Positions 38,105-48,754 of a stretch of DNA of 64,000 bases are shown piece after piece. The position numbers and the translations under genes are program-made. The notes beneath the pieces were generated by a model. The model was not told the DNA's origin, searched no databases, and saw only the letters and a list, made by a program, of their open reading frames with translations. Source of the DNA: Dallia pectoralis (taxonomy: Eukaryota > Chordata > Actinopteri > Esociformes > Umbridae). Location: contig CM055758.1 in assembly GCA_029465975.1 (NCBI GenBank), positions 12,712,869 through 12,776,868 of the forward strand, written 5' to 3'. Numbering within the stretch: the stretch's first letter is position 1; each line of letters begins with the position of its first letter.

Positions 38105-39000
38105 AGTGAGCATTGGTACCAGTCAGGACCCACTGGGATATCACTGATGAGTGTATATATAACATGTGTCAGTCAGTCAGAACCTACTGAGATATCACTG
38201 ATGAGTGTATATATAACATGTGTCAGTCAGTCAGGACCTACTGAGATATCACTGATGAGTGTATATATAACATGTGTCAGTCAGTCAGGACCTACTGAGA
38301 TATCACTGATGAGTGTGTATATATAACATGTGTCAGTCAGTCAGGACCCACTGGGATATCACTGATGAGTGTATATACAACATGTGTCAGTCAGTCAGGA
38401 CCCACTGGGATATCACTGATGAGTGTATATATAACATGTGTCAGTCAGTCAGGACCCACTGAGATATCACTGATGAGTGTATATATAACATGTGTCAGTC
38501 AGTCAGTCAGGACCCACTGAGATATCACTGATGAGTGTATATATAACATGTGTCAGTCAGTCAGTCAGGACCCACTGCGATATCACTGATGAGTGTATAT
38601 ATAACATGTGTCAGTCAGTCAGGACCTACTGAGATATCACTGATGAGTGTGTATATATAACATGTGTCAGTCAGTCAGGACCCACTGGGATATCACTGAT
38701 GAGTGTATATACAACATGTGTCAGTCAGTCAGGACCCACTGGGATATCACTGATGAGTGTATATATAACATGTGTCAGTCAGTCAGGACCCACTGAGATA
38801 TCACTGATGAGTGTATATATAACATGTGTCAGTCAGTCAGTCAGGACCCACTGAGATATCACTGATGAGTGTATATATAACATGTGTCAGTCAGTCAGTC
38901 AGGACCCACTGAGATATCACTGATGAGTGTATATATAACATGTGTCAGTCAGTCAGTCAGGACCCACTGAGATATCCCTGATGAGTTTATATATAACATG
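38105..39000. repeat. 54/58-bp minisatellite with about 333-bp higher-order period
   Basis: Unit gatatcactgatgagtgtat plus atataacatgtgtcagtcag and tcaggacccactgg. An optional extra agtc makes 58 bp. The rare gagtgtgtat variant occurs at 38311 and 38644, implying duplication of a block of about six units. Confidence 0.94.
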
Positions 39001-39720
39001 TGTTAATTTTTTTTACCACAGCTGACATTTTTGGCAAGAACAACCTAACGTTTTATGTTACTATCATAAAATTACACAATAACAGTAACAATAGTTATTA
39101 CATTTTCCTTAATGAAGCATTTGCATAGTCAGTGACAGAATAAGTTATCTGTGACAGAAAGGTATTTGAATCGTGTGTCGAACCTCAGGCAATTTTCTGG
39201 TTATACTTTTTTCCTCCATGTTCATTGCTGTACACACATTTATTCAAAATAAAATAATTAACGTCATTCAAACTGTTTGAATCAGAGATTGTCTGAGCCA
39301 TTTTCAGATTTCCTTTTGGTATAGGGCTTGGGCTATGGTTTAGCAAACTATAAAAAAAAAGATTCAAATGCAAACCAGGTGGACAATTTAGTTTTTTTAG
39401 TGTAGCCAGAAAGATTACATTTCCTTGTATTAGACTGTTTAATAGATTTGCTCAAATAAAGCAATATGGTTTTGGAGAGGAATAAGCTGGAATAGTTGAG
39501 TGCATGCAGGGTGAAGGCAGAGTGAGGGTGGTGATGCAGGTGTGAGGTCATCTGGTGAGGTTTAGAAGTAAATCTGCAGTAAAACGTATTGAGTCTGCTT
39601 GGCCTAGTCGGATCCACATTAACAGCAGGGGGAAATCCATTTTGGAGTTGGGGATCTCTTTAATTCCTTCTCAAACAGATAAAACATCTCTGTTGTTACT
39701 GCCAACCCCCGCGTACGGGA
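39001..39720. other. Intergenic sequence without recognised gene
   Basis: AT-rich, no supported feature. Confidence 0.45.
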
Positions 39721-39727
39721 AGGAAAT

Positions 39728-40463
39728 GTCACAACCCAGGGCAACTATTGGTCAGCGTCCGCAAGAGAGGTGTAGTGAGTGCATACAAGGACATAGACAC
39801 AGCAAGGTACCGTTTAACAGAAAAGGCTTTATTACGCCACGGTAAACAAACAACTATACACGTGGGAAAAAAAGGCTGAGCGGGTCCAAAGCAAAGAAAG
39901 TAAAGGTATAACTGCTAACCTACCCTACAACACAAATTACATCTACCTGGCATGCTTTCCAGATGCCCTAGCCAACATACAGAGGGGTGGACCGCCCAGA
40001 TCTACCCTGGTGGGTTTATACAAGGAAGTTACCCTACGGGTGATGTAGGCCCCAGGGCAGCTTGCCTAACAATCCCACGTGTTCCCCTCTTCCCTGGGAA
40101 GCAAAAGAAAACAGAAACAAACTGGACAACAGGTTACTCAACAAACAAACAATTTCAATATTTGGACAATTGCTACTTTCAGACGTGCACAGAACTAACA
40201 CACAGGCACAGAGACTAACTACAACAAAGTCCCAAAACTTTACCAAACCTCCCCCGTGCCCTTTTCACCCCCAAGTAGCCCACTATATACTGTAGAAGAT
40301 CATTTGGTTGATTCAACACAGCTGAACCGGCCCACGGGATGGGAGGAGTCATGGCTAACCGGTGATTGCGGTCCTGACGAGCCACCTGTGGACAAACAGA
40401 CAAAAGGAACAAACACACAGAGAACACCAACACAGACCCAGCACAGGAACTTCGCAGAACGTA
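39728..40463 (-). mobile_element. LTR-like solo element
   Basis: The segment begins TGTCACAAC and ends CGTAACA, so its ends follow the 5'-TG...CA-3' rule with short inverted similarity. Internal layout (tttattacg polyadenylation-like signal read on the - strand) resembles the minus-oriented LTRs nearby. No matching target duplication was found, so boundaries are provisional. Confidence 0.5.
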
Positions 40464-40722
40464 ACACTGTTCATATATTGCTTTACCAGCCTGGCTCCAT
40501 TGCAGACCCACACTTTTCATTGGTCTCTCAGGATTGATTATAAAAACAACTGTATGTTAAACCCTCACATATAAATTCATAAGGATTAATATGTTATAGC
40601 GGTTATTGTTCTAACAAGGACCAGAGAGAGACACAAACAGAGGTCACTAATGCGTGTATTCTGTACGGAACAGATAGGATTTAGCCGGATTAATGAGCAT
40701 GTGTGCGGCCATGCATCTGTTT

Positions 40723-40745
40723 GTGTGTGTGTGTGTGTGTGTGTT
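40723..40745. repeat. Short (GT)n microsatellite
   Basis: About eleven GT units. Confidence 0.85.
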
Positions 40746-40850
40746 GGTCAGCGTGTGCGTGTGTGGCTTTGGGAGTTTGTCTGTGTGTGTACAGCTCATT
40801 GATTTCCACTCACACTATGTGTGTGGTTAACAGACCCAAAGTTTCCTTCT

Positions 40851-41025
40851 GTACACTCCAGTAGACACAGTGATTACTCTGACTGAACAAGGATGTATCT
40901 CCCCCCAAGCTCACCCTCGCCCTCACCCTATCCTCACACGCCCCCCTCTACACTCACACATTCTTTCTCCCCTCAGCCTCACCCTCGCCCACTACCCTCA
41001 CCCAGTCTCTCTCCCCTCACCCTCG
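40851..41025. repeat. Direct repeat, left copy (partner at 48494-48668)
   Basis: About 175 bp starting gtacactccagtagacacag, nearly identical in the same orientation to 48494-48668. The right half is C-rich caccctcgccc sequence. Confidence 0.9.
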
Positions 41026-41822
41026 CTCACCCTCCCCACCCTTCACCTCTCCTCACCCCATTCTCACTCCTCTGAACGTCTGCTCTTATTTCTTCCACTC
41101 CTCTGTGCTCCTCTCCCATGACTGATCAATGTCACCACACTGTCCAGTTTGTTACTTAAGTTATGTGTGTTCTTGAACCAGACGTAACACTCAGATCTCT
41201 ATTATAGCTCACCAGGTAGAATATGACTGTTTCTGCACGTGTGTTCATGTGCTGGTGGACATCTGTGTCTGTGTGTTAGTTCTGGTTGTTGTTATCTATT
41301 TGATAAGTATTGTTTGAACTAGCCGGTATCCGCTGATCTAGAAGAAGTGAATCGTTCAGTTGGGCCCAGATACAAGCGAGAGCTGTGGAGGAAAGGAGAA
41401 AGTGGACATGGGGAGAACAGAGACCCACAAGACTAGAATCATAATGAGAAAACAGCGAGAAGGACTTAACTATAGATATCTGACATTGTATCGTCGTTGT
41501 AGAATGCCATTGTGACCAGAGGTGAACAGCTACGATACTCCATGATGACAATTGTCTACAATAATGTTTTACAAATAATGACCTTAGAAAATAGCAATCA
41601 TTCACAGTGATGCGTTATCTGATTCACACACAGCAGCTAGAACATAGGTATTGTCATAGTGACACTGATAAATGGAGCTGTGCTAGTCTTCTTTCAGATA
41701 CAGTGTTTTAAATGTGAGTGTATTTGCGTGAGTGTGTGTTTATGTCTCAGTATGTCTATGATAGAGGTTGTAAATCACTGTGTTTTGTGTGTTGTTATCA
41801 ACCCAAGGTAGTATATTATCTA

Positions 41823-42040
41823 CGGGTACAGTAGTAACTATTAATGAATACAATAATTGACGTGAATGAATGTCTTATAAATGCATTAACTAGCTGTTCA
41901 TGGGTTAAAAAACACATTAACTAATGATTAGTTAACTGTTGATACACACATTAATAAACGATAGATAATATATTAAACATTGAGTAAACTACAAATTATT
42001 TAATGCATCTACAAACAATGAACTGTATGTGGTTGTGTTA
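41823..42040 (+). repeat. Inverted repeat arm, left (partner 47772-47984)
   Basis: cgggtacagtagtaac to actgtatgtggttgtgtta is recognisably the reverse complement of 47772-47984, including the exact block taactaatgattagttaact. It probably marks ends of one old element or two opposite MITE copies. Confidence 0.8.
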
Positions 42041-42189
42041 CAGTTTTTCTCCATTGTTTACACACATTTTCTGAAAGAATGCCTCATATTCTCAGAACTC
42101 TACACACAATTCCAAAAAACACACACACAATGGGCAACATTTCTCAATGCTCCTGCAAAAATAATATGAAGGTAAAACAGCGACAAAAG

Positions 42190-42383
42190 TTTTTTTTTGT
42201 AATTCGTTTTTTTCTTTTGAAACTAGTTTTGTACATAGGTTTTCTTTCTTGTAATTCGTTTTTTTTCTTTTGAAACTAGTTTTGTACATAGGTTTTCTTT
42301 CTTGTAATTCGTTTTTTTCTTTTGAAACTAGTTTTGTACATAGGTTTTCTTTCTTGTAATTCGTTTTTTAACTAGTTTTGTAC
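42190..42383. repeat. About 53-bp tandem repeat, split by the LTR element
   Basis: Unit gttttgtacataggttttct plus ttcttgtaattcgttttttt and cttttgaaacta, about four copies. The array resumes at 45624 after the LTR element, and TGTAC within the unit is the target duplication. Confidence 0.9.
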
Positions 42384-42777
42384 TGTCACGGTCCGTCCAA
42401 GGTGTAGTGCGTGAAGCCATGTGCAGAGCCAATGTATCCGTTTTGAACAGGTTTATTAATACACCAACGTAAAACAAACCGATAACGGCGGAAAAAAGGC
42501 TAACTGGTTTAACTGAAATAAACAGTGCGCATATCGCGACTTACATACAAAACATTCCACAAACCACAATAGCACTCAAAATACACAAACACTCACCTCT
42601 AAAATAACGTGTGACATGCAACAATGCGAAGCAACGAGTGCACTGCTCGCGACCCTCTTATATCCCATTGATTATAAGTGCAAACAGCCGTGAGACAAAC
42701 GTAAACACGGAAGTGAAACAAGGAAGTGCATCACCGAAATATGTCCGTGTAGCAACGCCACCACACCAATCGTGACA
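42384..42777 (-). repeat. LTR of element 1 (3' LTR)
   Basis: 394 bp, TGTCACGG...CGTGACA. The - strand carries a TTATTTCAG-type stretch and an AATAAACC signal region (read from ggtttatta at 42449). Adjoins the target duplication TGTAC at 42379. Confidence 0.9.
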
Positions 42778-42915
42778 GTATCCCCCACTAAAAGGCTAGC
42801 TCCCCAGATAGCCGAACGGAAACACAAAACCAAGACAAGGGAGCAACAGGGAGAGAACCCGCAGTCAAACCCAAAAGGGTCAGTCCAGGACCGCAGGTCC
42901 AGCCCTGAAAAGGCC

Positions 42916-44955
42916 TCAGTGGCTGAGAGGCCGCCATCTAGTGCGGCAGAGAGACCGCCATCTAGTGCGGCAGAGAGTCCGCCATCTTGTGCGGCTCAGA
43001 GTCTGCCGTCGTGGGCGACGTCGTGGCGGAGGCCATCGTGAGCGTAGTCGTGGCGGCGGCCATCGTGAGCGTAGTCGTGGCGGCGGCCATCGTGAGCGTA
43101 GTCGTGGCGGCGGCCATCGTGAGCGTAGTCGTGGCGGCGGCCATCGTGAGCGTAGTCGTGGCGGCGGCCATCGTGAGCGTAGTCGTGGCGGCGGCCATCG
43201 TGAGCGTAGTCGTGGCGGCGGCCATCGTGAGCGTAGTCGTGGCGGCGGCCATCGTGAGCGTAGTCGTGGCGGCGGCCATCGTGAGCGTAGTCGTGGCGGC
43301 GGCCATCGTGAGCGTAGTCGTGGCGGCGGCCATCGTGAGCGTAGTCGTGGCGGCGGCCATCGTGAGCGTAGTCGTGGCGGCGGCCATCGTGAGCGTAGCC
43401 GTGGCGGCGGCCATCGTGAGCGCAGTCGTGGCGGCGGCCATCGTGAGCGCAGTCGTGGCGGCGGCCATCGTGAGCGTAGTCGTGGCGGCGGCCATCGTGA
43501 GCGTAGTCGTGGCGGCAGCCCTCGTGAGCGTAGTCGTGGCGCGGCCTTCGTGGTCGGCGATGCGGCAGCCATTGTGGGCGGCGATGCGGCAGCCATTGTG
43601 GGCGGCGATGCGGCAGCCATTGTGGGCGGCGATGCGGCAGCCATTGTGGGCGGCGATGCGGCAGCCATTGTGGGCGGCGATGCGGCAGCCAGTGTGGGCG
43701 GCGATGCGGCAGCCATTGTGGGCGGCGATGCGGCAGCCATTGTGGGCGGCGATGCGGCAGCCATTGTGGGCGGCGATGCGGCAGCCATTGTGGGCGGCGA
43801 TGCAACAGCCATCTTGAGCGCTGGCGGCACGGCAGGAGCCATCGTGGACGCTGGCGTGACGGCGGCAGCCATCTTGGGCGCTGGCGGGACGACGGTAGCC
43901 ATCTTGGACGCTGGCGTGACGGCGGGAGCCATCGTGGGCGCTGGCGTGACGGCAACAGCCATCTTGAGCGCCGGCGGGACGACGGCAGCCATCTTGAGCG
44001 CTGGCGTGGCGGCAACAGCCATCTTGAGCGCTGGCGGCACGGCGGGAGCCATCGTGGACGCTGGCGTGACGGCGGCAGCCATCTTGGGCGCTGGCGGGAC
44101 GACGGTAGCCATCTTGGACGCTGGCGTGACGGCGGGAGCCATCGTGGGCGCTGGCGTGACGGCAACAGCCATCTTGAGCGCTGGCGTGACGGCGGGAGCC
44201 ATCGTGGGCGCTGGCGTGACGGCAACAGCCATCTTGAGCGCCGGCGGGACGACGGCAGCCATCTTGGGCGCTGGCGGGACGGCGGGAGCCATCGTGGACG
44301 CTGGCGTGACGGCGGCAGCCATCTTGAGCGCTGGCGTGACGGCGGGAGCCCTCGTGGGCGCTGGCGTGACGGCAACAGCCATCTTGAGCGCCGGCGGGAC
44401 GACGGCAGCCATCTTGAGCGCTGGCGGGACGACGGTAGCCATCTTGGACGCTGGCGGGACGACGGTAGCCATCTTGGACGCTGGCGTGACGGCAGGAACC
44501 ATCGTGAACGCTGGCGTGACGGCGACCATCTCAGGCGCAAGCGTGGTGGCGACCATCTCAGGCGCTGGCTCCTGTAAATCCAGCCATGTCCTCCACCACG
44601 TCCTAATAACAGCCGAGGGCTGATCATCCAACCCCTCCGGGGGTTTTTCTGTCCCTGACGTCGGTGGCCGAAAAGGGTCTTCCCACTGCGGGGTTTGTGG
44701 CTGTAGCTCCAGCCATGTCCTCCACCACGTCCTAATAACAGCTGAGGGCTGTTCATCCAACCCCTCCGGGGGTTTTTCTGTCCCTGTCGTCGGCGGCAGA
44801 AAAGGGTCTTCCCACGGCGGGGGTAGTGGCTGTAGCTCCAGGGGTTTCCCTCCCCCTGTCTGCAGCCCCGGAGCAGTGGGGGGCCGTTCCTGCAGCACCA
44901 GGACCGTGGGTGCTCTCTCCGCGGTCCTCCCGGAACACCTCCTTAGCTCCCCCAA
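42916..44955 (-). CDS. Element 1 long repeat-array ORF (about 679 codons, unknown function)
   Basis: A single - strand frame runs through the whole interior. It starts with two 43-residue modules containing EKPPEGLDEQPSAVIRTWWR (129-bp period, about 44581-44840), then a 30-bp array (TPALKMAVAV-type), a 24-bp array (AASPPTMA) and a 27-bp array (RLRSRWPPP). All unit lengths are multiples of three, and the frame has no stop despite some 55 repeat units. The only start is a non-ATG TTG at 44955, so it may be read by frameshift from the upstream module. No enzyme motif is present. Frames on the + strand here are shadows. Confidence 0.45.
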   Translation of the reverse strand: MGELRRCSGRTAERAPTVLVLQERPPTAPGLQTGGGKPLELQPLPPPWEDPFLPPTTGTEKPPEGLDEQPSAVIRTWWRTWLELQPQTPQWEDPFRPPTSGTEKPPEGLDDQPSAVIRTWWRTWLDLQEPAPEMVATTLAPEMVAVTPAFTMVPAVTPASKMATVVPPASKMATVVPPALKMAAVVPPALKMAVAVTPAPTRAPAVTPALKMAAAVTPASTMAPAVPPAPKMAAVVPPALKMAVAVTPAPTMAPAVTPALKMAVAVTPAPTMAPAVTPASKMATVVPPAPKMAAAVTPASTMAPAVPPALKMAVAATPALKMAAVVPPALKMAVAVTPAPTMAPAVTPASKMATVVPPAPKMAAAVTPASTMAPAVPPALKMAVASPPTMAAASPPTMAAASPPTMAAASPPTMAAASPPTLAAASPPTMAAASPPTMAAASPPTMAAASPPTMAAASPPTMAAASPTTKAAPRLRSRGLPPRLRSRWPPPRLRSRWPPPRLRSRWPPPRLRSRWPPPRLRSRWPPPRLRSRWPPPRLRSRWPPPRLRSRWPPPRLRSRWPPPRLRSRWPPPRLRSRWPPPRLRSRWPPPRLRSRWPPPRLRSRWPPPRLRSRWPPPRLRSRWPPPRLRSRWPPPRLRSRWPPPRRRPRRQTLSRTRWRTLCRTRWRSLCRTRWRPLSH
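43018..43544. repeat. 27-bp in-frame array in element 1
   Basis: Unit ggcggcggccatcgtgagcg plus tagtcgt, about 19 copies, nearly identical. Confidence 0.95.
43545..43802. repeat. 24-bp in-frame array in element 1
   Basis: Unit gatgcggcagccattgtggg plus cggc, about ten copies, nearly identical. Confidence 0.95.
43803..44540. repeat. 30-bp in-frame array in element 1
   Basis: Unit ggcgtgacggcggcagccat plus cttgagcgct, about 24 copies with substitutions but no length change. Confidence 0.93.
44577..44840. repeat. 129-bp tandem duplication in element 1
   Basis: ctccagccatgtcctccacc begins two copies about 129 bp apart (44581 and 44710), coding for a 43-residue module. A single copy occurs in element 3 at about 57975-58070. 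Confidence 0.9.
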
Positions 44956-45229
44956 AACCTTCTTGGGACGCCTTCGGGTGCCCTCTTGCCTTCCTCCGGG
45001 AGGGACCGCGGACCCGATGTAATCGGCCCTGATAGCTGCATCGGTGGCTCATACCCGAAGTAAGCACGGAGGCGCCTATACTCCTCTTCGGGCGTCTCCG
45101 GCTTACCCCAGTCCCACTGCTCCGTGGTGCGACGGTGAGCTTCATCCTTCGGGGCGCTATAGCTTGCCCCCCCGAGGAATCCACTCACCGTCTGCTGGCT
45201 CCGCTGGCTTCTTTGTAGGCTTCGCATTC
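44943..45229 (-). CDS. Element 1 gag-like N-terminal module
   Basis: The - strand frame reads WDWGKPETPEEEYRRLRAYF and MQLSGPITSG before a TAA at 44945-44943. Element 3 has a related module (WDWSKPETPEK, MQQSGPITPG) at 58190-58320, so this is a conserved element protein rather than chance. The frame is open through the 5' LTR to 45323, but no start codon was chosen with confidence. The next long frame overlaps it in -1 at a run of five G. Function unknown; gag-like is a positional inference. Confidence 0.5.
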
Positions 45230-45623
45230 TGTCACGGTCCGTCCAAGGTGTAGTGCGTGAAGCCATGTGCAGAGCCAATGTATCCGTTTTGAACAGGTTT
45301 ATTAATACACCAACGTAAAACAAACCGATAACGGCGGAAAAAAGGCTAACTGGTTTAACTGAAATAAACAGTGCGCATATCGCGACTTACATACAAAACA
45401 TTCCACAAACCACAATAGCACTCAAAATACACAAACACTCACCTCTAAAATAACGTGTGACATGTAACAATGCGAAGCAACGAGTGCACTGCTTGCGACC
45501 CTCTTATATCCCATTGATTATAAGTGCAAACAGCCGTGAGACAAACGTAAACACGGAAGTGAAACAAGGAAGTGCATCACCGAAATATGTCCGTGTAGCA
45601 ACGCCACCACACCAATCGTGACA
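45230..45623 (-). repeat. LTR of element 1 (5' LTR)
   Basis: 394 bp, same as 42384-42777 except gtaac for gcaac and cttgcg for ctcgcg. On the - strand the base after it starts gaatgcgaagcc. This does not begin TGG, so a usual tRNA primer site is not evident. Confidence 0.9.
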
Positions 45624-45720
45624 TGTACATAGGTTTTCTTTCTTGTAATTCGTTTTTTTCTTTTGAAACTAGTTTTGTAAAAAAGTTTTTCTTTCTTGTA
45701 ATATGTTTAGTACAAAAAAC
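45624..45720. repeat. Continuation of the 53-bp tandem repeat after element 1
   Basis: tgtacataggttttctttct resumes the array broken at 42383, confirming the insertion point. Confidence 0.88.
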
Positions 45721-45726
45721 CAACAA

Positions 45727-46108
45727 GCAGAGTTTTGTCACTAAAATTCCACTAGCACTGTGACAAAAGTTTTTCTTTCTTGTAAATCAGTCTGTGCCCA
45801 AACGTTTCACTGCGTTTCCAAACAGAAACCCCAAACGTATTCTGGCCAATGAACGGATAGCAATCTTAGCGTGGCGCTTTGAACTTTAACCAATTGTTAC
45901 TCCTTCCAAAGAGTAAAAAAGCCATGGCTCGGCATGGTCAGCATCTGTTACCTCAAGTACGTGTAAAACTTATTTTCATGTTCATTGGTCAGAATACGTT
46001 TGGGGTTTCTGTTTGGAAACGCAGTGAAACGTTTGGGCACAGACTGATTTACAAGAAAGAAAAACTTTTGTCACAGTTGCTAGTGGAATTTTAGTGACAA
46101 AACTCTGC
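45727..46108. repeat. Near-perfect long inverted repeat (128-bp arms, 125-bp loop)
   Basis: Arms 45727-45854 and 45980-46108 are reverse complements with one single-base indel and about one mismatch seen (ctggcc versus ctgacc). The loop is 45855-45979. No open frame of interest. It may be a fold-back MITE or the source of a hairpin RNA. Confidence 0.93.
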
Positions 46109-46129
46109 GGAATTTTAGTGACAAAATAC

Positions 46130-47770
46130 ACGTAATAATAGCCTACGTGTGTCAAAATAATTTCCTAAAATATTCATAAGGAATTAAAAAATTGTGCAAA
46201 ATATTTTTAATACATTAAAAAAAATCTCCCTCTCGCCAATAGGGGGTGCTGCAGCACCCCCAGCACCCCCACTTCCCGCGGCCCTGCAGTGCATTCACCA
46301 AGGAATGACAGTAAGTAGCAAGCTAGCTAGCTAACGTCAGCTTAGCTCTTTAAATGTTCACCATTATTAGCTAACTAGTTTACACTAAAAATGTAAGTGA
46401 TTGTAAAAGTCAGTAGACCGGGTGAAAGTCGTATAGTTCACTTGTGATAGCAGTTAGCAGGCTCAATTAATACACTGCCGTTTCTTGAGACAGCAGCACT
46501 TACCAATATAGTTTTTTTTAGCAAAGTTGTTTTTGACCAAATTGATGTACTGATTTGAATGGTTGTGCAGCTATTCTTCATTAGTTTTTTCAGTGGTGTA
46601 CTGTGCTGATTTTACTTTATGCATTTCAGTGCGCATCCTGAAGAAGTGATTACCAGGTAAAAAAGATGCAGAAGGAACTTTGAACATCAAAGAGGGATAA
46701 CCATGACTGCAGCTTTTCATGAGTAGGGTGTTGATTGAAACACTATTGTTCTGAACTTTACAATTGCTGTACTGGTCAATCACTGCACCAAGCCAATTCA
46801 AGGACTTACTGAAAACACACACACACTCACAATGACAAACTTAGTTTGTATGCTTGCAGGTGTAAGGATATTGAATGGCGAGAGTTTGATGGACAACATT
46901 GCAATCATGAACACTGTGAAAGTTTTCCCATAGAAGAACTATCTAATTTTTTTTGCTGACCTGCTGTGGTTTGCATTAAACATTTTCTTATGCTTTCTTG
47001 TGTGGTGTATATTGTGGTTGTTGGTAGAGCTTTTGAAGATTCATATGTCGTTTATTAATGTTGATAGAGTATATAGTTCACAGATGAGATTAGTGGCTGC
47101 AAAACAGTTCATTACTAGTTAGTTAATGGTTATTAAGGATCTATATGAATCATGAAACCACGGTATTATTATTAATAGTATCATTAATATTATTATTGTT
47201 ACAAGTAAATTAACACAAATGTACAAGTAAAGACCTATAAAAACATTTATATAAAGGGTTTAAATGATAGCAGTTGTTAAAAAAACTATTCTGTAAATGA
47301 GTTGTGAAGATGTTAATAGGACATCAGCAGCCATTTACAAATTGTGGACATACAGAGATCTACCAACACCTTATGTATGAGAATGTATAAATAAATATAA
47401 TTCGTTTTTGTAAATGTAGAATAAACGTTCTTATTGGCATTTATAAATACAGGAATACGATTAATTAATAAAAGATAAACTATAAGGAAAATGTTAGTGA
47501 ATTTAACCATGATTAAACCCTTACCAAATAATTCCATCATGTGATTATGAATTAATTTAGAATGATGTATGAGTTCATGTTCGTAAATGGACCATACAAC
47601 AGTGAAATAGATATTTAGTCATGTTTAATAACCCATGCAACAATCCAAATTTGCATCATTAAATATTTGTATTGCAATATATTCATGTTTTTATTCATTA
47701 TTATTTTTATATGTTTATACGGTTTATATACGTCTTTTATTCGTTCTCCAATCATTTGTTCACATGTATA
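46130..47770. other. AT-rich sequence inside the inverted arms
   Basis: No gene recognised. A 20-bp perfect palindrome lies at 46242-46261 in a C-rich patch. Part of this stretch may be the body of the element bounded by the arms at 41823 and 47984. Confidence 0.5.
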
Positions 47771-47771
47771 T

Positions 47772-47984
47772 ATTAACACAACCACATACAGTCCATTGTA
47801 TGAAGATGCATTAGTTAACTTGTAGTTTACTCAATGTTTAATACATTATCTATTGTTTATTAATCTGTGTATCAACAGTTAACTAATCATTAGTTAATAT
47901 GTTTACTAACACATGCACACCTAGTTAATGCATCTGAAAGTAATTTATTCATAATGTATTCATTAATGGTTATTACCGTACCCT
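47772..47984 (-). repeat. Inverted repeat arm, right (partner 41823-42040)
   Basis: Reverse complement resembles 41823-42040, ending in gggtacggtaataaccatta. Beyond it cttaacataaagtgttacc looks like a transposon terminus. Confidence 0.8.
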
Positions 47985-48493
47985 TAACATAAAGTGTTAC
48001 CAAATTAGGTGTTGCTGGCATTAATTTAATCAGCAGTAATCATCATTACAAGTGTTCACTGCACTTCCTTGCAAGCACACACTTTGTGTTTTTATTTCTA
48101 ATTTATTTTCAATACATTGATAATTTTCTGTATCTTGCAGGATAAGTTGATGTGTTTGTTTTACTGTTTTCACCACATTTCAGGTACACAATATAGACTA
48201 ATGTAGTGATAACTGGAAGTGGAGACAGCCTCCCAGCTAGCCATGACCTATTAGTCGGAAGACTATCTGCATGACGGACCATTTCTGCTTTCTGTTCACT
48301 AACCAACTCATGTTAACCGTTGGCCATTGGTATCATTTTTTTGTCATTGCTAAGCACAGTTGAGATTAAATCTGAATGTTGCTGTTGCCATCTAGCAATG
48401 CAACCTCATCAACAATGTTTATAGTAACTTCTGGTTAGGTGGGACTTATTTATTCTAGCCCTGCATTTTAACAGAGCAAACATTTCTAGCTAA

Positions 48494-48668
48494 GTACACT
48501 CCAGTAGACACAGTGATTACTCTAACTGTACAAGGATGTATCTCCCCCCAAGCTCACCCTCGCCCTCACCCTATCCTCACACGCCCCTCTCTACACTCAC
48601 AAATTCTTTCTCCCCTCAGCCTCACCCTCGCCCACTACCCTCACCCAGTCTCTCTCCCCTTACCCTCA
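48494..48668. repeat. Direct repeat, right copy (partner at 40851-41025)
   Basis: Matches 40851-41025 with only a few substitutions (for example actgtacaagg for actgaacaagg). Confidence 0.9.
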
Positions 48669-48754
48669 ATAAATAATTGCACAAATAAATAATTGCACAA
48701 ATAAATAATTCTTTATTAGTGAAATAATTGATTGCTTGAAAAGAGCCAATGAGT

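Larger units (their letters stand above)
42384..45623 (-). mobile_element. LTR element 1: recent non-autonomous LTR retroelement
   Basis: Two 394-bp LTRs (42384-42777 and 45230-45623) begin TGTCACGG and end CGTGACA and are flanked by TGTAC on both sides (42379-42383 and 45624-45628). Reading them side by side I found only two differences, both C/T. On the - strand a purine-rich tagtgggggatac precedes the 3' LTR (42777), which sets the orientation. The 2452-bp interior is GC-rich and has no recognisable protease, reverse transcriptase or integrase, only a gag-like 5' module and three in-frame repeat arrays. It must depend on another element for movement. Class assignment (Ty3/gypsy-like) is inference. 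Confidence 0.88.

Noticed and set aside
42941..44623. 560-codon + strand frame (GGGHRERSR and AAIVGGDA repeats)
   Set aside because: Shadow of the element 1 arrays; LTR polypurine tract and conserved modules place the sense on the - strand.
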